Shown: positions 1 through 8,414, counted from the stretch's first letter. The stretch is DNA of 64,000 nt from Pseudomonas monsensis (GCF_014268495.2 NZ_CP077087.1:4917001-4981000), one strand, 5' to 3'. Program-made: numbers and translations. The notes: generated by a model from the sequence alone, not told the origin.

Positions 1-1098
1 GCCGTAGAAAGCTTCTATGTTGCTGAAGGCATCCCCTTGCGCATCGCCACCGCTGCCGGTGCCGGCTGAGTTCGCCACCGTCAGATTGACGCCCTGTTCC
101 GAGCCGGCAAAGCTCAATGTGTCGAAACCATTGCCGCCATCAAAGGTGGTTGCCGCAGCATCGCTGACAAAATTGTCGGCGTAGCTGGAACCGCGAATCA
201 CCTCGATGCTGCTGAACGTGTCGCCTGTGGCAATGCCGGTATGCACGCCGGTCTTGAGGTTGACCGTCACACCGACACCCGAAACGATATCTTCATAACT
301 GGCCGTGTCGATACCCGCGCCGCCAATCAACTGGTCGGCCCCGGCGCCCCCGATGAGCACGTCGTTGCCCGCGCCGCCGGTAATGATGTTGTCCCCGGCA
401 TTGCCACGCCCGGTGAAGTTACCGGTACCGGTAAAGGTCAGGCGCTCGATCTCGCCGCTCATCCCCATGCCGGCCTGGTTGGTACGAATCTCGTCGTCGC
501 CGCCTCCAGCCAGTTCACCAATAGCCATGGAATCTTTGCCATTGAGGATATACACATCGTTACCGGCGCCGCCGTAGAGCGTCACGCTGCCGGAGTTCAC
601 GGTAAACACGTCGGCATTGGCAGAGCCGGTGATGACCTCGATGTTGCTGAACAGGTCGCCCTGGGCGTCCCCTCCCAGACCGCTTCCGGTGGTGCCATTG
701 ACGGTAATGTTCACGGCCTGCTCGGACGTGGCGTAGCTCAGGGTGTCGTAACCACCGGCACCGTCGAAGGTATTGGCCTCGGCATTACCGACGAAGTTAT
801 CGCTGTACACCGTGCCCCGGAAGGCTTCGATCCCGACGAACGTATCGCCCTTGGCCAGACCGGTGTTGACGCCAGTCTTCAGGTTGACGGTGACGCCCAC
901 CCCCGAATTGTCATCCTCATAACTGGCCGTATCGATGCCGGCACCGCCAATCAGTTGGTCGGCACCCGCGCCGCCGATCAGTACGTCATTGCCATCGCCA
1001 CCATTGATGATGTCGTCACCGGCAAGCCCGCGTATCTGATCGTCTCCTGCAGTACCCATCAAAGTATCTGCACCATCAGAACCATAAATTACAGCCAT
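1..1098 (-). CDS. RTX-type calcium-binding repeat protein (3' end beyond window)
   Basis: Reading the minus strand from ATG at 1098 gives 366 codons without a stop up to the window edge, so the C-terminal part is missing. An AAGGAAG ribosome site precedes the ATG. The N-terminus begins MAVIYGSDGADTLMG and goes straight into glycine/aspartate nonapeptides such as GGAGADQLIGGAGIDTASYE, the parallel beta-roll that binds calcium in RTX proteins. A block of about 205 residues is duplicated: GGAGADQLIGGAGIDTASYE followed by SGVGVTVNLKTGV occurs near residues 43-75 and again near 250-285. No signal peptide is seen, which fits C-terminal type I secretion, but the export signal would lie outside the window. 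It is downstream of flgE on the same strand but separated by a terminator, so it is probably a separate unit. Adhesin, extracellular enzyme or toxin cannot be told apart from this portion. Confidence 0.85.
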   Translation of the reverse strand, partial: MAVIYGSDGADTLMGTAGDDQIRGLAGDDIINGGDGNDVLIGGAGADQLIGGAGIDTASYEDDNSGVGVTVNLKTGVNTGLAKGDTFVGIEAFRGTVYSDNFVGNAEANTFDGAGGYDTLSYATSEQAVNITVNGTTGSGLGGDAQGDLFSNIEVITGSANADVFTVNSGSVTLYGGAGNDVYILNGKDSMAIGELAGGGDDEIRTNQAGMGMSGEIERLTFTGTGNFTGRGNAGDNIITGGAGNDVLIGGAGADQLIGGAGIDTASYEDIVSGVGVTVNLKTGVHTGIATGDTFSSIEVIRGSSYADNFVSDAAATTFDGGNGFDTLSFAGSEQGVNLTVANSAGTGSGGDAQGDAFSNIEAFYG

Positions 1099-1305
1099 TA
1101 CATCTTCCTTGTGTGGGTTGGAAACTACGGTGAAACCTTGTGCGAAAGCTTCCTGAATTCCTTGTTGCCGAACGATGTCCTGGCTCAATGAAGCAAATCA
1201 TATGAAGTTTTGACGCGTAACTTTCTTTGGGCGTGCGGAGTGCAAGTTTCAAACCAACAACCCGACGAACGGTGGGTTATTGAAATTTTGAATTTCCCCA
1301 AGGTA

Positions 1306-1336
1306 AAAAAAACCGACGCCCAAGGCGTCGGTTTTC
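1306..1336 (-). terminator. Rho-independent terminator after flgE
   Basis: ACCGACGCC at 1312-1320 pairs with GGCGTCGGT at 1324-1332 around a three-base loop. On the minus strand the stem is followed by a run of eight T, the right polarity to end the flgBCDE transcript before the RTX gene. Confidence 0.85.
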
Positions 1337-1360
1337 AGTGGCAGAGCGCTTTCGACACAA

Positions 1361-2674
1361 TCAGGTCATCTGAATGATGGTCTGCATGATGGTGCTCTGG
1401 GTCGAAATGGTCTTGGCGTTCGCCTGATAGTTGCTCTGGGCCTTGATCAGGTCCACCAGTTCATTGGTCAGGTTCACGTTCGACTCTTCCAGCGAGTTCG
1501 ACACGATCGACCCCAGGGTGCCGGTCTTCGGCGCATCAACACCCGCCACACCCGAAGCAAAGGTTTCCTTCCAGCGAGTACCGCCAATCGGCTGCAGGCC
1601 TTGCTCGTTGGCGAAGCTCGCCACGGCTACCTGACCGATCGCCTTGGTCTGCTGGTTGCTGAAGTTGGCGGTCATCACACCGGTCGAGTCGATGGTCAGG
1701 CTGGAAATCTGGCCAGTCGCATAACCGTCCTGGTATTGCGCCGTACGCGCGGTCGGCGAGTTGAAGGAGGTGGTCAACGACATGTTGAACGCGATACCGG
1801 TCGGGTTAGCCTTGGAACCGTTCGGCCCCCAGGTCACAGGCGTGGTCGCCGGATTGGTCACGACACCTGGTACCCAACCGGTCATGGTCAGGGTGTTGCC
1901 GGCCTGGGTCCAGCCAGCACCTGCCGTCACGGTATTGATGGTGCCGTCAGAGTTGAAGGTGATGTTGTGGGTCAGCGGCGTCAGGGTGTTGTTGGCCGGG
2001 TCCGATGGCGTACGACCATCCATGTAGGTGTAAACGCTCCAGGCATTGGTACCCGTTTTCACGTAGTACTGATCCATGCGGTGCTCGTTACCCTGAGTGT
2101 CAAAGACCGGCGTGGAAATCAGCTTGTTATAGCTGTTCAGATCGGTGGGACTGAACGGCGCCACGGTAGGTTTGACGTCCTCCGAGTTCAGGTTCATGGT
2201 CTGGTCGATCTTGGTGGTCGCGTTCGGCTTGAGGGACGAGGTGTCGATCTTCAGGTCGGTCAGCACACCGGTCATGATCTTGCCGTTGGCATCGACGCCA
2301 TAACCCTGCAGACGGTTGCCGTTGTTGTCGACCACGTAGTTTTCAGCATCGGTCTTGAACGCACCGGCACGGGTGTAGCTCAGGGAACCGTTGTCGCTGA
2401 GGATGAAGAAACCGTTGCCCTGGATGCCCATGTCCAGCACGTTGCCGGTGTTGTTCACGTCACCCTGGCCAAACTGCTGGGAAACGTTGGCCAGACGCAC
2501 GCCGTTACCGACGGTCTTGCTGCCGGTGCCCAGGCGGGTGGCCGAGTACACGTCTTCGAATTCTGCACGGGACGCCTTGAAACCGGTGGTGGCCACGTTG
2601 GCGATGTTGTTGCCGGTGACGTCCAGTTGCTTGTTGGCAGCATAGAGACCGCTAAGGCCGATATTGAAAGACAT
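1361..2674 (-). CDS. flgE: Flagellar hook protein FlgE
   Basis: This 437-residue protein builds the curved hook that joins the flagellar basal body to the filament; it is exported by the flagellar type III apparatus and assembled under the FlgD cap. The N-terminus has the rod/hook family motif (LYAANKQLDVTGNNIANVAT at about residues 10-29) and the C-terminus has the matching helix (NELVDLIKAQSNYQANAKTI), both needed for axial polymerisation. The central ~300 residues are the surface-exposed variable domain. It is the last gene of flgBCDE, 30 bases after flgD, and a strong terminator follows. The length is normal for Pseudomonas FlgE. Confidence 0.97.
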   Translation of the reverse strand: MSFNIGLSGLYAANKQLDVTGNNIANVATTGFKASRAEFEDVYSATRLGTGSKTVGNGVRLANVSQQFGQGDVNNTGNVLDMGIQGNGFFILSDNGSLSYTRAGAFKTDAENYVVDNNGNRLQGYGVDANGKIMTGVLTDLKIDTSSLKPNATTKIDQTMNLNSEDVKPTVAPFSPTDLNSYNKLISTPVFDTQGNEHRMDQYYVKTGTNAWSVYTYMDGRTPSDPANNTLTPLTHNITFNSDGTINTVTAGAGWTQAGNTLTMTGWVPGVVTNPATTPVTWGPNGSKANPTGIAFNMSLTTSFNSPTARTAQYQDGYATGQISSLTIDSTGVMTANFSNQQTKAIGQVAVASFANEQGLQPIGGTRWKETFASGVAGVDAPKTGTLGSIVSNSLEESNVNLTNELVDLIKAQSNYQANAKTISTQSTIMQTIIQMT

Positions 2675-2704
2675 ATTCCACTCCTTTGTGCCGGTTAGTC
2701 GGCT

Positions 2705-3424
2705 CTATATACCAATGGTTTGTACTTTGGACAGCGCGACGCTGCCCAGGCCCGCCAGGTTCAGCATCAACTCACCGCCGGTCTGGCTGATGGTCACGCT
2801 GTTGACGGTGGCCGGCAGATACGTGATCAGCGAGGTGGCCTTGCCGTCGTAAGTGGCGCTGGCAGTGAACGTGTAAGTGCCCGCGGCCGCGACCGCACCG
2901 GACGCGTCCTTGCCGTCCCAGATGAAACTGGCGTTGCCGGCCTTCTGGGTGCCCATGTCGATGGTGCGCACGACTTTGCCGTCGGTATCCTTGATGGTGA
3001 CCGAGACAGCGCCGGACGCCGGAACCACCACAGAGCCATTGAAGCTCTTGCTGGTGTCGACCACGGCCTTGTCGGTCTGAGCGATGACCGAGCGACCGAC
3101 CAGCGACGACGCCTGCAGGGCCTGCGAGGAGTTGTAGTTGCCGGCGATGCCACTGACGGTGGTGTTCAGCGTGGTGATGCCTTCCAGGCTGCTGAACTGC
3201 GCCAGTTGCGCGACGAACTCGCTGTTGTCCTGCGGATCGAGCGGGTTCTGGTTTTTCAGCTGGGTGACCAGCAGTTGCAGAAACGCATCTTTGCCCAGGG
3301 CCTGCTTGCCGGTGGCACTATTGGTGGCTGCAGCCAGGCCGCCGGTGGTCGTCCCGGTCTTGACCGAAGAATTGGACAGGACGTCCTTGATATTCACGCC
3401 GCTGGTGGAATCGGAAACACTCAT
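2705..3424 (-). CDS. flgD: Flagellar hook assembly scaffold FlgD
   Basis: FlgD (239 residues) caps the growing hook and is replaced by hook-associated proteins at completion. The conserved N-terminal segment (FLQLLVTQLKNQNPLDPQDN, about residues 47-66, then FVAQLAQFSSLE) is diagnostic. The C-terminal half is the beta-rich Ig/Tudor-like region with the WDGKDASG turn. It lies between flgC and flgE with short spacers (15 and 30 bases) in one operon. The N-terminal 40 residues are low-complexity Ser/Thr/Gly, usual for an export substrate. Confidence 0.96.
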   Translation of the reverse strand: MSVSDSTSGVNIKDVLSNSSVKTGTTTGGLAAATNSATGKQALGKDAFLQLLVTQLKNQNPLDPQDNSEFVAQLAQFSSLEGITTLNTTVSGIAGNYNSSQALQASSLVGRSVIAQTDKAVVDTSKSFNGSVVVPASGAVSVTIKDTDGKVVRTIDMGTQKAGNASFIWDGKDASGAVAAAGTYTFTASATYDGKATSLITYLPATVNSVTISQTGGELMLNLAGLGSVALSKVQTIGI

Positions 3425-3439
3425 GGCAGTCGCCCCTTA

Positions 3440-3883
3440 TTACTGACCGAGGGTCAGTACCTTCTGCATCATGGTTTTGGCGGTGTTCATCATTTCGGCG
3501 TTGGTCTGGAACGAACGGCTCGCGGAAATCATGTCAGCCATTTCTTCCACCACGTTGACGTTCGGGTAGTAGACGTAGCCCTTGGCGTCGGCGGCCGGAT
3601 GGTTCGGCTCGTAACGCGCTTCGAGGTTGCTCTGGTCTTCGACCACACCAAGCACCTGCACGCCTTGACCGGCAGCGTCCTGACTCTGGAACAGCGAGTT
3701 GCTGCCGCTGTTCTGGCCGCCCTGGAACATGGTGGCGAACACCGGGTGACGGGCGCGGTAGGTCTGGTCGATGCTCGACGAAACGGTTTCGGCGTTGGCG
3801 ATGTTCGAGGCCACGGTGTTCAGACGCGTGGTTTGTGCGCTCATGCCGCTGCCGGCAATGTTGAAAACGCTGGACAGGGACAT
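3440..3883 (-). CDS. flgC: Flagellar proximal rod protein FlgC
   Basis: FlgC (147 residues, the standard length) is one of the proximal rod proteins crossing the periplasm between MS ring and distal rod. The N-terminal motif (MSAQTTRLNTVASNIANAET) and the C-terminal helix (ASRSFQTNAEMMNTAKTMMQ) are those of the rod/hook superfamily. The start is 3 bases from the flgB stop, so translation is probably coupled. Confidence 0.96.
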   Translation of the reverse strand: MSLSSVFNIAGSGMSAQTTRLNTVASNIANAETVSSSIDQTYRARHPVFATMFQGGQNSGSNSLFQSQDAAGQGVQVLGVVEDQSNLEARYEPNHPAADAKGYVYYPNVNVVEEMADMISASRSFQTNAEMMNTAKTMMQKVLTLGQ

Positions 3884-3886
3884 GGA

Positions 3887-4297
3887 TTACTCTCCGCGCA
3901 GGGCTGACACCAGCCCTTTGAATTTGCTGTTGAGCAGGGTGAAGCTGGCCTGGAAGCCGACCGCGTTTTCCGCGTAGTTCGACTGCTCCAGTTGAGCGTC
4001 CACGGTGTTCTGGTCGATCGAAGGCTGCATCGGTGTGCGATACATCAGCGATTCGTCGCCATTGCCCAGACCTTCGGCCTCGATGTGACGGCTGTTGGTC
4101 ATGTTCAGGGCAAACGTGCCACCGCGTTTGGTTTTCTCGGTCTGTGCTTCGAGCACTTTGGAGAAGTCCAGATCCCGCGCCTTGTAGTTCGGGGTGTCGG
4201 CGTTGGCGATGTTGTTGGCCAACACTTCGGCACGCTGGGCGCGGAAGCCCAATGCTTGTTCGTGAATGCCGAGCGCTTTGTCGAAGCTGATGCTCAT
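3887..4297 (-). CDS. flgB: Flagellar proximal rod protein FlgB
   Basis: FlgB (136 residues) is a proximal rod subunit and the first gene of flgBCDE. The frame is open for another 290 codons upstream, but that stretch covers a REP palindrome and part of cheR in antisense, so the true start is the ATG at 4297 (MSISFDKALGIHEQAL), matching the family's length. The motif RAEVLANNIANADTPNYKA is the rod-family N-terminal signature. A sigma54-type promoter lies 43-59 bases upstream. Confidence 0.96.
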   Translation of the reverse strand: MSISFDKALGIHEQALGFRAQRAEVLANNIANADTPNYKARDLDFSKVLEAQTEKTKRGGTFALNMTNSRHIEAEGLGNGDESLMYRTPMQPSIDQNTVDAQLEQSNYAENAVGFQASFTLLNSKFKGLVSALRGE

Positions 4298-4339
4298 GTC
4301 GGGAACCTTCAGGTGACCGGTTTTTCGTACCTGAGCTTT

Positions 4340-4356
4340 AGCAAGGGCCGTGCCAA
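4340..4356 (-). promoter_or_regulatory. Sigma54 promoter of flgBCDE
   Basis: On the minus strand the sequence TTGGCACGGCCCTTGCT matches the -24/-12 consensus TGGCAC-N5-TTGC exactly. Transcription would start near 4328, leaving a leader of about 30 bases before flgB. In pseudomonads flgBCDE is a sigma54 class gene set activated by the flagellar two-component regulator FleR. The promoter type is read from sequence; the activator is inferred from family knowledge. Confidence 0.85.
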
Positions 4357-4492
4357 ACAGAAGAACCCCCGTAAACCGGGGCCTGGCGGGGGATCGGCAA
4401 TGCGGCAATGCCAGAAAAGCGGCAACCGGTTTCCGCCGGATGCCGCTTTTCTGCCGCTTGCCCTCCCTTCTCACCCACCAATGTCCTCTGGA

Positions 4493-4573
4493 GGAGTGAG
4501 CCTGCTCGCGATAGCGGTGTGCAGGCGCCGATGATGTTGGATGTGCTACCGCTATCGCGAGCAGGCTCACTCC
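4493..4573. repeat. REP pair (REPIN-like inverted repeat), type GGAGTGAGCCTGCTC
   Basis: Two perfectly complementary 26-base arms (4493-4518 and 4548-4573) each carry the inner palindrome GCCTGCTCGCGATAGCGG or its complement, with about 29 bases between them. This is the layout of a REP doublet mobilised by a RAYT transposase. It sits in the gap between cheR and the flgB promoter. Confidence 0.85.
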
Positions 4574-4613
4574 TACAGGGGGTTTGGGGTGAATTGAGAC
4601 TGAATGCCAGGCA

Positions 4614-4654
4614 CAAAAAAACGGGAGGCCTTTTAGGGCCTCCCGTTTTTTTGT
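4614..4654. terminator. Strong terminator after cheR
   Basis: ACGGGAGGCC (4621-4630) pairs with GGCCTCCCGT around TTTTAG, flanked by A-runs on the left and T-runs on the right, so it can act on both strands. It ends the cheV-cheR transcript on the minus strand. Confidence 0.88.
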
Positions 4655-4668
4655 GTTGCTGCAGCCAA

Positions 4669-5496
4669 TCACTTCGCCTGGTAAATGATCCCCGGGCTGC
4701 ACTGGACCATCTGGTAATGATCCGGCAAACCGTTCAACGCTTCGGAAGCGCCAAGGAACAGATACCCGCCCGGTTTCAGCGTGCTGTGAATGCGCAACAG
4801 GATGTCTTTCTTCACCTCGGCGGAGAAGTAGATCAGCACGTTGCGGCAGAACACGATGTCGAACTTGCCCAGACTGGCGTAGCTGTCGAGCAGGTTGAAC
4901 GAACGGAATTCCACCCGGTTCTTGATCGGCGCCTTGATCACCCAGCGCCCCGGCCCTTTCGGGTCGAAGTAACGCTGCAGACGGTCGGCGGACAAGCCGC
5001 GACCAATCGCCAGGCTGTCGTACTCGCCGGTCTTGCAGTTGGTCAGCATGCTGCCGGACAAATCCGTGGCAACGATCTGCACGCCCATCTTCAACTGGCC
5101 GAGGTTGCTGCGCTCGAACTCGTCGATCGACATCGACAGCGAATACGGTTCCTGACCCGACGAGCACGCCGCCGACCAGATCCGCAGACGCTGGTTGGGG
5201 CTGGCCTTGATCGCCTCGGGCAGCACCTTGTTCTTCAAGACTTCAAACGGATAGGTGTCACGAAACCACAGGGTTTCGTTGGTCGTCATGGCATCGACCA
5301 CCTGCTCGCGCAAACCGCTGCGCGGCTGGGTCTGGATGCGCTGAACCAGCTCACCCAGGGATTTGATGCCTTGCTGCTCCATCAGTTTGTTGAGACGGCT
5401 CGAGACCAGGTACTGCTTGTTTTCACCGAGCAAAATGCCACAGGCTTTTTCCAGGAAGACCCGGAACTGTTCGAAATCCAAATTACCCGTAGACAA
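4669..5496 (-). CDS. cheR: Chemotaxis protein methyltransferase CheR
   Basis: CheR (275 residues) methylates glutamates of methyl-accepting chemotaxis receptors using S-adenosylmethionine, opposing CheB in adaptation. The N-terminal helical CheR_N domain spans about residues 5-65 (FRVFLEKACGILLGENKQYL). The methyltransferase domain follows, with the SAM-binding loop WSAACSSGQEPYSLSMSI near residue 105 and FDIVFCRNVLIYFS near 205. No TPR extension is present. It lies 46 bases after cheV and just upstream of flgBCDE, the usual Pseudomonas arrangement. Confidence 0.96.
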   Translation of the reverse strand: MSTGNLDFEQFRVFLEKACGILLGENKQYLVSSRLNKLMEQQGIKSLGELVQRIQTQPRSGLREQVVDAMTTNETLWFRDTYPFEVLKNKVLPEAIKASPNQRLRIWSAACSSGQEPYSLSMSIDEFERSNLGQLKMGVQIVATDLSGSMLTNCKTGEYDSLAIGRGLSADRLQRYFDPKGPGRWVIKAPIKNRVEFRSFNLLDSYASLGKFDIVFCRNVLIYFSAEVKKDILLRIHSTLKPGGYLFLGASEALNGLPDHYQMVQCSPGIIYQAK

Positions 5497-5542
5497 TGAT
5501 GCCGCCTCTTAAATCGTGTTGACCGCCAGGGGCAAAGCGCCC

Positions 5543-6475
5543 CTAGCTGATATCTGCTGCTTTGATCCGGTCGACTACCCGGGATGCCAGGTCATCAGGA
5601 CGGAATTTGGCCAGGAAGTCATCGGCACCGACTTTCTTGACCATCGCCTGATTGAATACCCCCGACAACGAAGTATGCAGGATGATATGAAGCTTTTGCA
5701 TGCGTGGATCGCTGCGGATTTCCGCCGTCAGGGTGTACCCGTCCATCTCCGGCATCTCGATGTCGGAAATCATCATCAGGAACTCTTCTTCCGGCTTCTT
5801 GCCCTCGTCGACCAGCTTGCGCAGGTAGTCCAGCGCCTGCTTGCCATCGTTCAGCGCCACCACTTCGACGCCGACCGTCTGCAGGCATCGCGTGACCTGC
5901 TTGCGCGCCACCGACGAGTCATCGACCGTCAGCACTCGCAGCGACAACGCCTTGCTCTGGGTTTCGACGTCGACCACACCCACCGAAATCGCTTCCGGCG
6001 TCGGCGCCACTTCCGCCAGCACTTTCTCGACGTCGATGATTTCGACTAACTGATTGTCCACTCGAGTCACAGCGGTCAGGTAGTGATCGCGACCCGTGCC
6101 CTTGGGTGGCGGATGGATCTCTTCCCAGTTCATGTTGACGATGCGCTCCACCGAGCGAACCAGGAAACCCTGGGTCTTGGTGTTGTACTCCGTAATGATC
6201 ACGAACGGACTGTTCTTGTCTTTCAACGCCCCGGAACCGGTCGCCATTGCCAGATCGAGGATCGGAATGGTTGCCCCCCGGATATTCGCCACCCCGCACA
6301 CGACAGGACTGGACTTGGGCATCAACGTCAGCGACGGGCATTGCAGCACTTCCCGCACCTTGAACACGTTGATTCCGTAGAGCTGATGACCGTCGAGACG
6401 GAACAACAACAGCTCCAGGCGATTCTGCCCTACCAGTTGCGTGCGCTGGTTTACCGAATCCATTACACCAGCCAT
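5543..6475 (-). CDS. cheV: Chemotaxis coupling/response-regulator protein CheV
   Basis: CheV (310 residues) couples receptors to CheA through an N-terminal CheW domain (about 15-165, with LELLLFRLDGHQLYGINVFK) and modulates this through a C-terminal receiver domain. The receiver shows the acidic pair in LTVDDSSVARKQV, the phospho-acceptor aspartate in MISDIEMPEMDG and the conserved lysine in GADDFLAKFRPDD. The frame extends 16 codons further upstream, but the ATG at 6475 has a good AGGAG site and matches family proteins. It is divergent from flgA and probably co-transcribed with cheR. Confidence 0.95.
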   Translation of the reverse strand: MAGVMDSVNQRTQLVGQNRLELLLFRLDGHQLYGINVFKVREVLQCPSLTLMPKSSPVVCGVANIRGATIPILDLAMATGSGALKDKNSPFVIITEYNTKTQGFLVRSVERIVNMNWEEIHPPPKGTGRDHYLTAVTRVDNQLVEIIDVEKVLAEVAPTPEAISVGVVDVETQSKALSLRVLTVDDSSVARKQVTRCLQTVGVEVVALNDGKQALDYLRKLVDEGKKPEEEFLMMISDIEMPEMDGYTLTAEIRSDPRMQKLHIILHTSLSGVFNQAMVKKVGADDFLAKFRPDDLASRVVDRIKAADIS

Positions 6476-6526
6476 GCCCAGACTCCTACACCAACGCCAA
6501 GTGTTGTTGCGACGCACATTCATTGC

Positions 6527-6552
6527 TAAACGGCACGGCGCTTGCTTTTTAA
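6527..6552 (-). promoter_or_regulatory. Possible sigma28 (FliA) promoter of cheV-cheR
   Basis: On the minus strand TTAAAAAG is followed by GCCGTTTA, near the FliA consensus TAAAGTTT-N11-GCCGATAA, with the gap about one base short. cheVR is FliA-dependent in P. aeruginosa. The match is imperfect, so this is tentative. It lies on top of the flgA sigma54 promoter on the other strand. Confidence 0.4.
6531..6546 (+). promoter_or_regulatory. Sigma54 promoter of flgA
   Basis: CGGCACGGCGCTTGCT matches the GGCAC-N5-TTGC core of the -24/-12 element, with GG at 6532-6533 and GC at 6544-6545. The expected transcription start, about 12 bases after GC, falls at 6556-6558, which is the flgA ATG itself. Confidence 0.75.
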
Positions 6553-6557
6553 CTCGT

Positions 6558-7319
6558 ATGAACGCTCAAACGACATTTTTCCGACGCCTGACATCTTCCC
6601 TTCGCAGAGGGCTTTGCGCGGTGTCCGCCGTTTGCTTCTTTTTCGCTGGCAGCCCTGCCATTGCTGATGCGGTTACCTTGCCTGACATGCTTATCGGCGT
6701 CACTCAGGGCTTTCTTGAGTTCACCGTAGAAGACTATCTGGCTACCAGTCAAACGGAAGGCCGCTACGAAATCGAAGTAAACCAGCTCGACCCCCGCATG
6801 CACATGCCTATGTGCGACAAGGAATTGACAGCCAGCCTGGAGAGTCCGGCACGTCCGTTGGGCCGGGTAACGGTAAAGGTTCGCTGTGAAGGCACCTCGC
6901 CCTGGACCGTGTTCGTGCCCGCTCAAGTCCGCCTGTTTCGCGAGATTGTGACCACCACTCGGCCGCTCAAACGCGCCGGCATTATCGAGCCGCGGGACGT
7001 GACCTTGCGCGAGCGCGACGTCAGCCTGATCAATCAGGGATTTCTGACGTCGGTAGACGAAGCGATCGGGCAGAAATTGACCCGACCAACGGTCGCCGAT
7101 CAGGTGATTACCCAAGTGCACCTGGAACAGGCAGAAGTCATTCGCAAGGGCGATCAAGTGGTCATCATCGCCCGCAGCGGTACGCTGGCTGTGCGAATGC
7201 CGGGCGAAGCCCTGTCCAACGGCGGTTTGAAGGAGCAGATCCGGGTGAAAAACCTCAACTCCCAGCGGGTCATCAAGGCGCAGGTCATCGCGCCCGGCCA
7301 AGTGGAAGTGGCCATGTGA
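6558..7319 (+). CDS. flgA: Flagellar P-ring assembly chaperone FlgA
   Basis: FlgA (253 residues from this ATG) is a periplasmic chaperone that helps FlgI assemble into the P ring. The N-terminus has arginines followed by a hydrophobic stretch (GLCAVSAVCFFFAGSPAIA) and an Ala-X-Ala-like cleavage region near residue 37. The mature part starts VTLPDMLIGVTQGFLEFTVE. The C-terminal SAF-type domain (about 120-250) includes RPLKRAGIIEPRDVTLRERD and ends VIAPGQVEVAM. The frame is open further upstream but overlaps cheV, so the ATG at 6558 is preferred. There is no clear ribosome site, and the sigma54 promoter would leave almost no leader; a downstream GTG in frame is the alternative start but would shorten the signal peptide. 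Confidence 0.9.
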   Translation: MNAQTTFFRRLTSSLRRGLCAVSAVCFFFAGSPAIADAVTLPDMLIGVTQGFLEFTVEDYLATSQTEGRYEIEVNQLDPRMHMPMCDKELTASLESPARPLGRVTVKVRCEGTSPWTVFVPAQVRLFREIVTTTRPLKRAGIIEPRDVTLRERDVSLINQGFLTSVDEAIGQKLTRPTVADQVITQVHLEQAEVIRKGDQVVIIARSGTLAVRMPGEALSNGGLKEQIRVKNLNSQRVIKAQVIAPGQVEVAM

Positions 7320-7416
7320 ACCACTGAGCAGAAAACTGGCGCCGACCTCGCCGCTTCCCTAAACTGTGCCGCAGCAGGACACGCGCCGGTACATGAGGCT
7401 CATTGCCAAATGGGCC

Positions 7417-7443
7417 TAAAGTTTTCCAGGGGATGGCCGAAAA
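7417..7443 (+). promoter_or_regulatory. Sigma28 (FliA) promoter of flgM
   Basis: TAAAGTTT, 11 bases, then GCCGAAAA: a near-perfect FliA promoter about 37 bases before the flgM ATG. It gives the expected feedback, with FliA raising expression of its own anti-sigma factor. Confidence 0.88.
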
Positions 7444-7479
7444 CATGGCAAGCGTCCAAATTCCCAGAGGTTTTTTATC

Positions 7480-7806
7480 ATGGTCATCGATTTCAGCCGT
7501 TTGAACAGCTCCTCGTCACTTACAGGCAGTACGCGTACCAGCGCGCCGAAGGAAACCGTTGAAAACGGCACTTCCGCACCGCTGAATACCCCGGCCGAAT
7601 CGGCCAGTACCGCAAAAAGCGGGGAATCGGTACACCTCAGTAATGAGGCTCAACAGTTGCAGAAGGTCACTGACAAGCTGCGCGATCAGCCTGCTGTCGA
7701 CAAAGCCCGTGTGGCCGAGTTGAAAGCCGCGATTGCCGATGGCAGCTATAAAGTCGACAGCAACCGTGTAGCCAGCAAACTGCTCAACTTCGAAGCCCAG
7801 CGCTAG
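7480..7806 (+). CDS. flgM: Anti-sigma28 factor FlgM
   Basis: FlgM (108 residues) binds and inhibits FliA until the hook is finished, then is exported through the flagellar apparatus. The N-terminal half is Ser/Thr/Ala-rich and disordered. The C-terminal half carries the sigma-binding helices (VDKARVAELKAAIADGSYKV and NRVASKLLNFE). It is followed by flgN after 48 bases. Confidence 0.95.
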   Translation: MVIDFSRLNSSSSLTGSTRTSAPKETVENGTSAPLNTPAESASTAKSGESVHLSNEAQQLQKVTDKLRDQPAVDKARVAELKAAIADGSYKVDSNRVASKLLNFEAQR

Positions 7807-7854
7807 GCCACCGCCAGCGCGAGGCTTTTGGACGCTTAGAAACCAAGGCCAGCC

Positions 7855-8322
7855 ATGCACGACACTAATTTATTGCAACTGATCATCGACGACTTTGCTC
7901 CAGCTCAACAATTGCTGGAGTTGCTGCAAAACGAGTCCCTCGCCTTGCACGGTCGCGACATGCCACTGCTGGAAGAAATTCTGGCGCGCAAACAGGCATT
8001 GATCATTCTGCTCGAACAGCATGGCCGCAAGCGCAGCGAAATCCTCGCCAGCCTCAACCTGCCGACCAATCGGCAGGGTCTTGAGCAATTGGCCAGCCAG
8101 TCGAGCATCGGCGACCAATTGCTCAGTCAAAGTGATGTCCTCACCGATCTCATTGCCCAATGCCAGGCGGCCAACGTCAACAATGGCCAATCGATCCTGG
8201 TCCAGCAGGCTGCCACAGCCAATCAGCTGAAAATCCTCACCGGTGGCGAGCCGCCAGCGCTCTACGACGCCAGCGGAACCTTCGCCAAGCCCGTCAAGCC
8301 GCGTACGTTCAGCCAGGCGTGA
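7855..8322 (+). CDS. flgN: Flagellar export chaperone FlgN
   Basis: FlgN (155 residues) is an all-helical cytoplasmic chaperone for hook-associated proteins FlgK and FlgL. The helix LQNESLALHGRDMPLLEEIL and the basic segment ARKQALIILLEQHGRKRSEI are typical. The C-terminus carries the short substrate-binding region and a basic tail. Its place directly after flgM is conserved. Start at 7855 is preceded by AAGG. Confidence 0.92.
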   Translation: MHDTNLLQLIIDDFAPAQQLLELLQNESLALHGRDMPLLEEILARKQALIILLEQHGRKRSEILASLNLPTNRQGLEQLASQSSIGDQLLSQSDVLTDLIAQCQAANVNNGQSILVQQAATANQLKILTGGEPPALYDASGTFAKPVKPRTFSQA

Positions 8323-8414
8323 GCCATTCGATGGGCCTGCACTATCAACACGTGAAGCATGCTGGCAAAATGCTGGCTAGTCATCGTCAAATTTTGTCTG
8401 GAGATTGAGAAAAC

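Noticed and set aside
241..1191. 316-codon plus-strand open frame at the left end
   Set aside because: It is the antisense shadow of the RTX gene, whose repeats and ribosome site on the minus strand are clear.
4408..5499. 363-codon plus-strand open frame
   Set aside because: Antisense to cheR and crosses a REP pair and a terminator.
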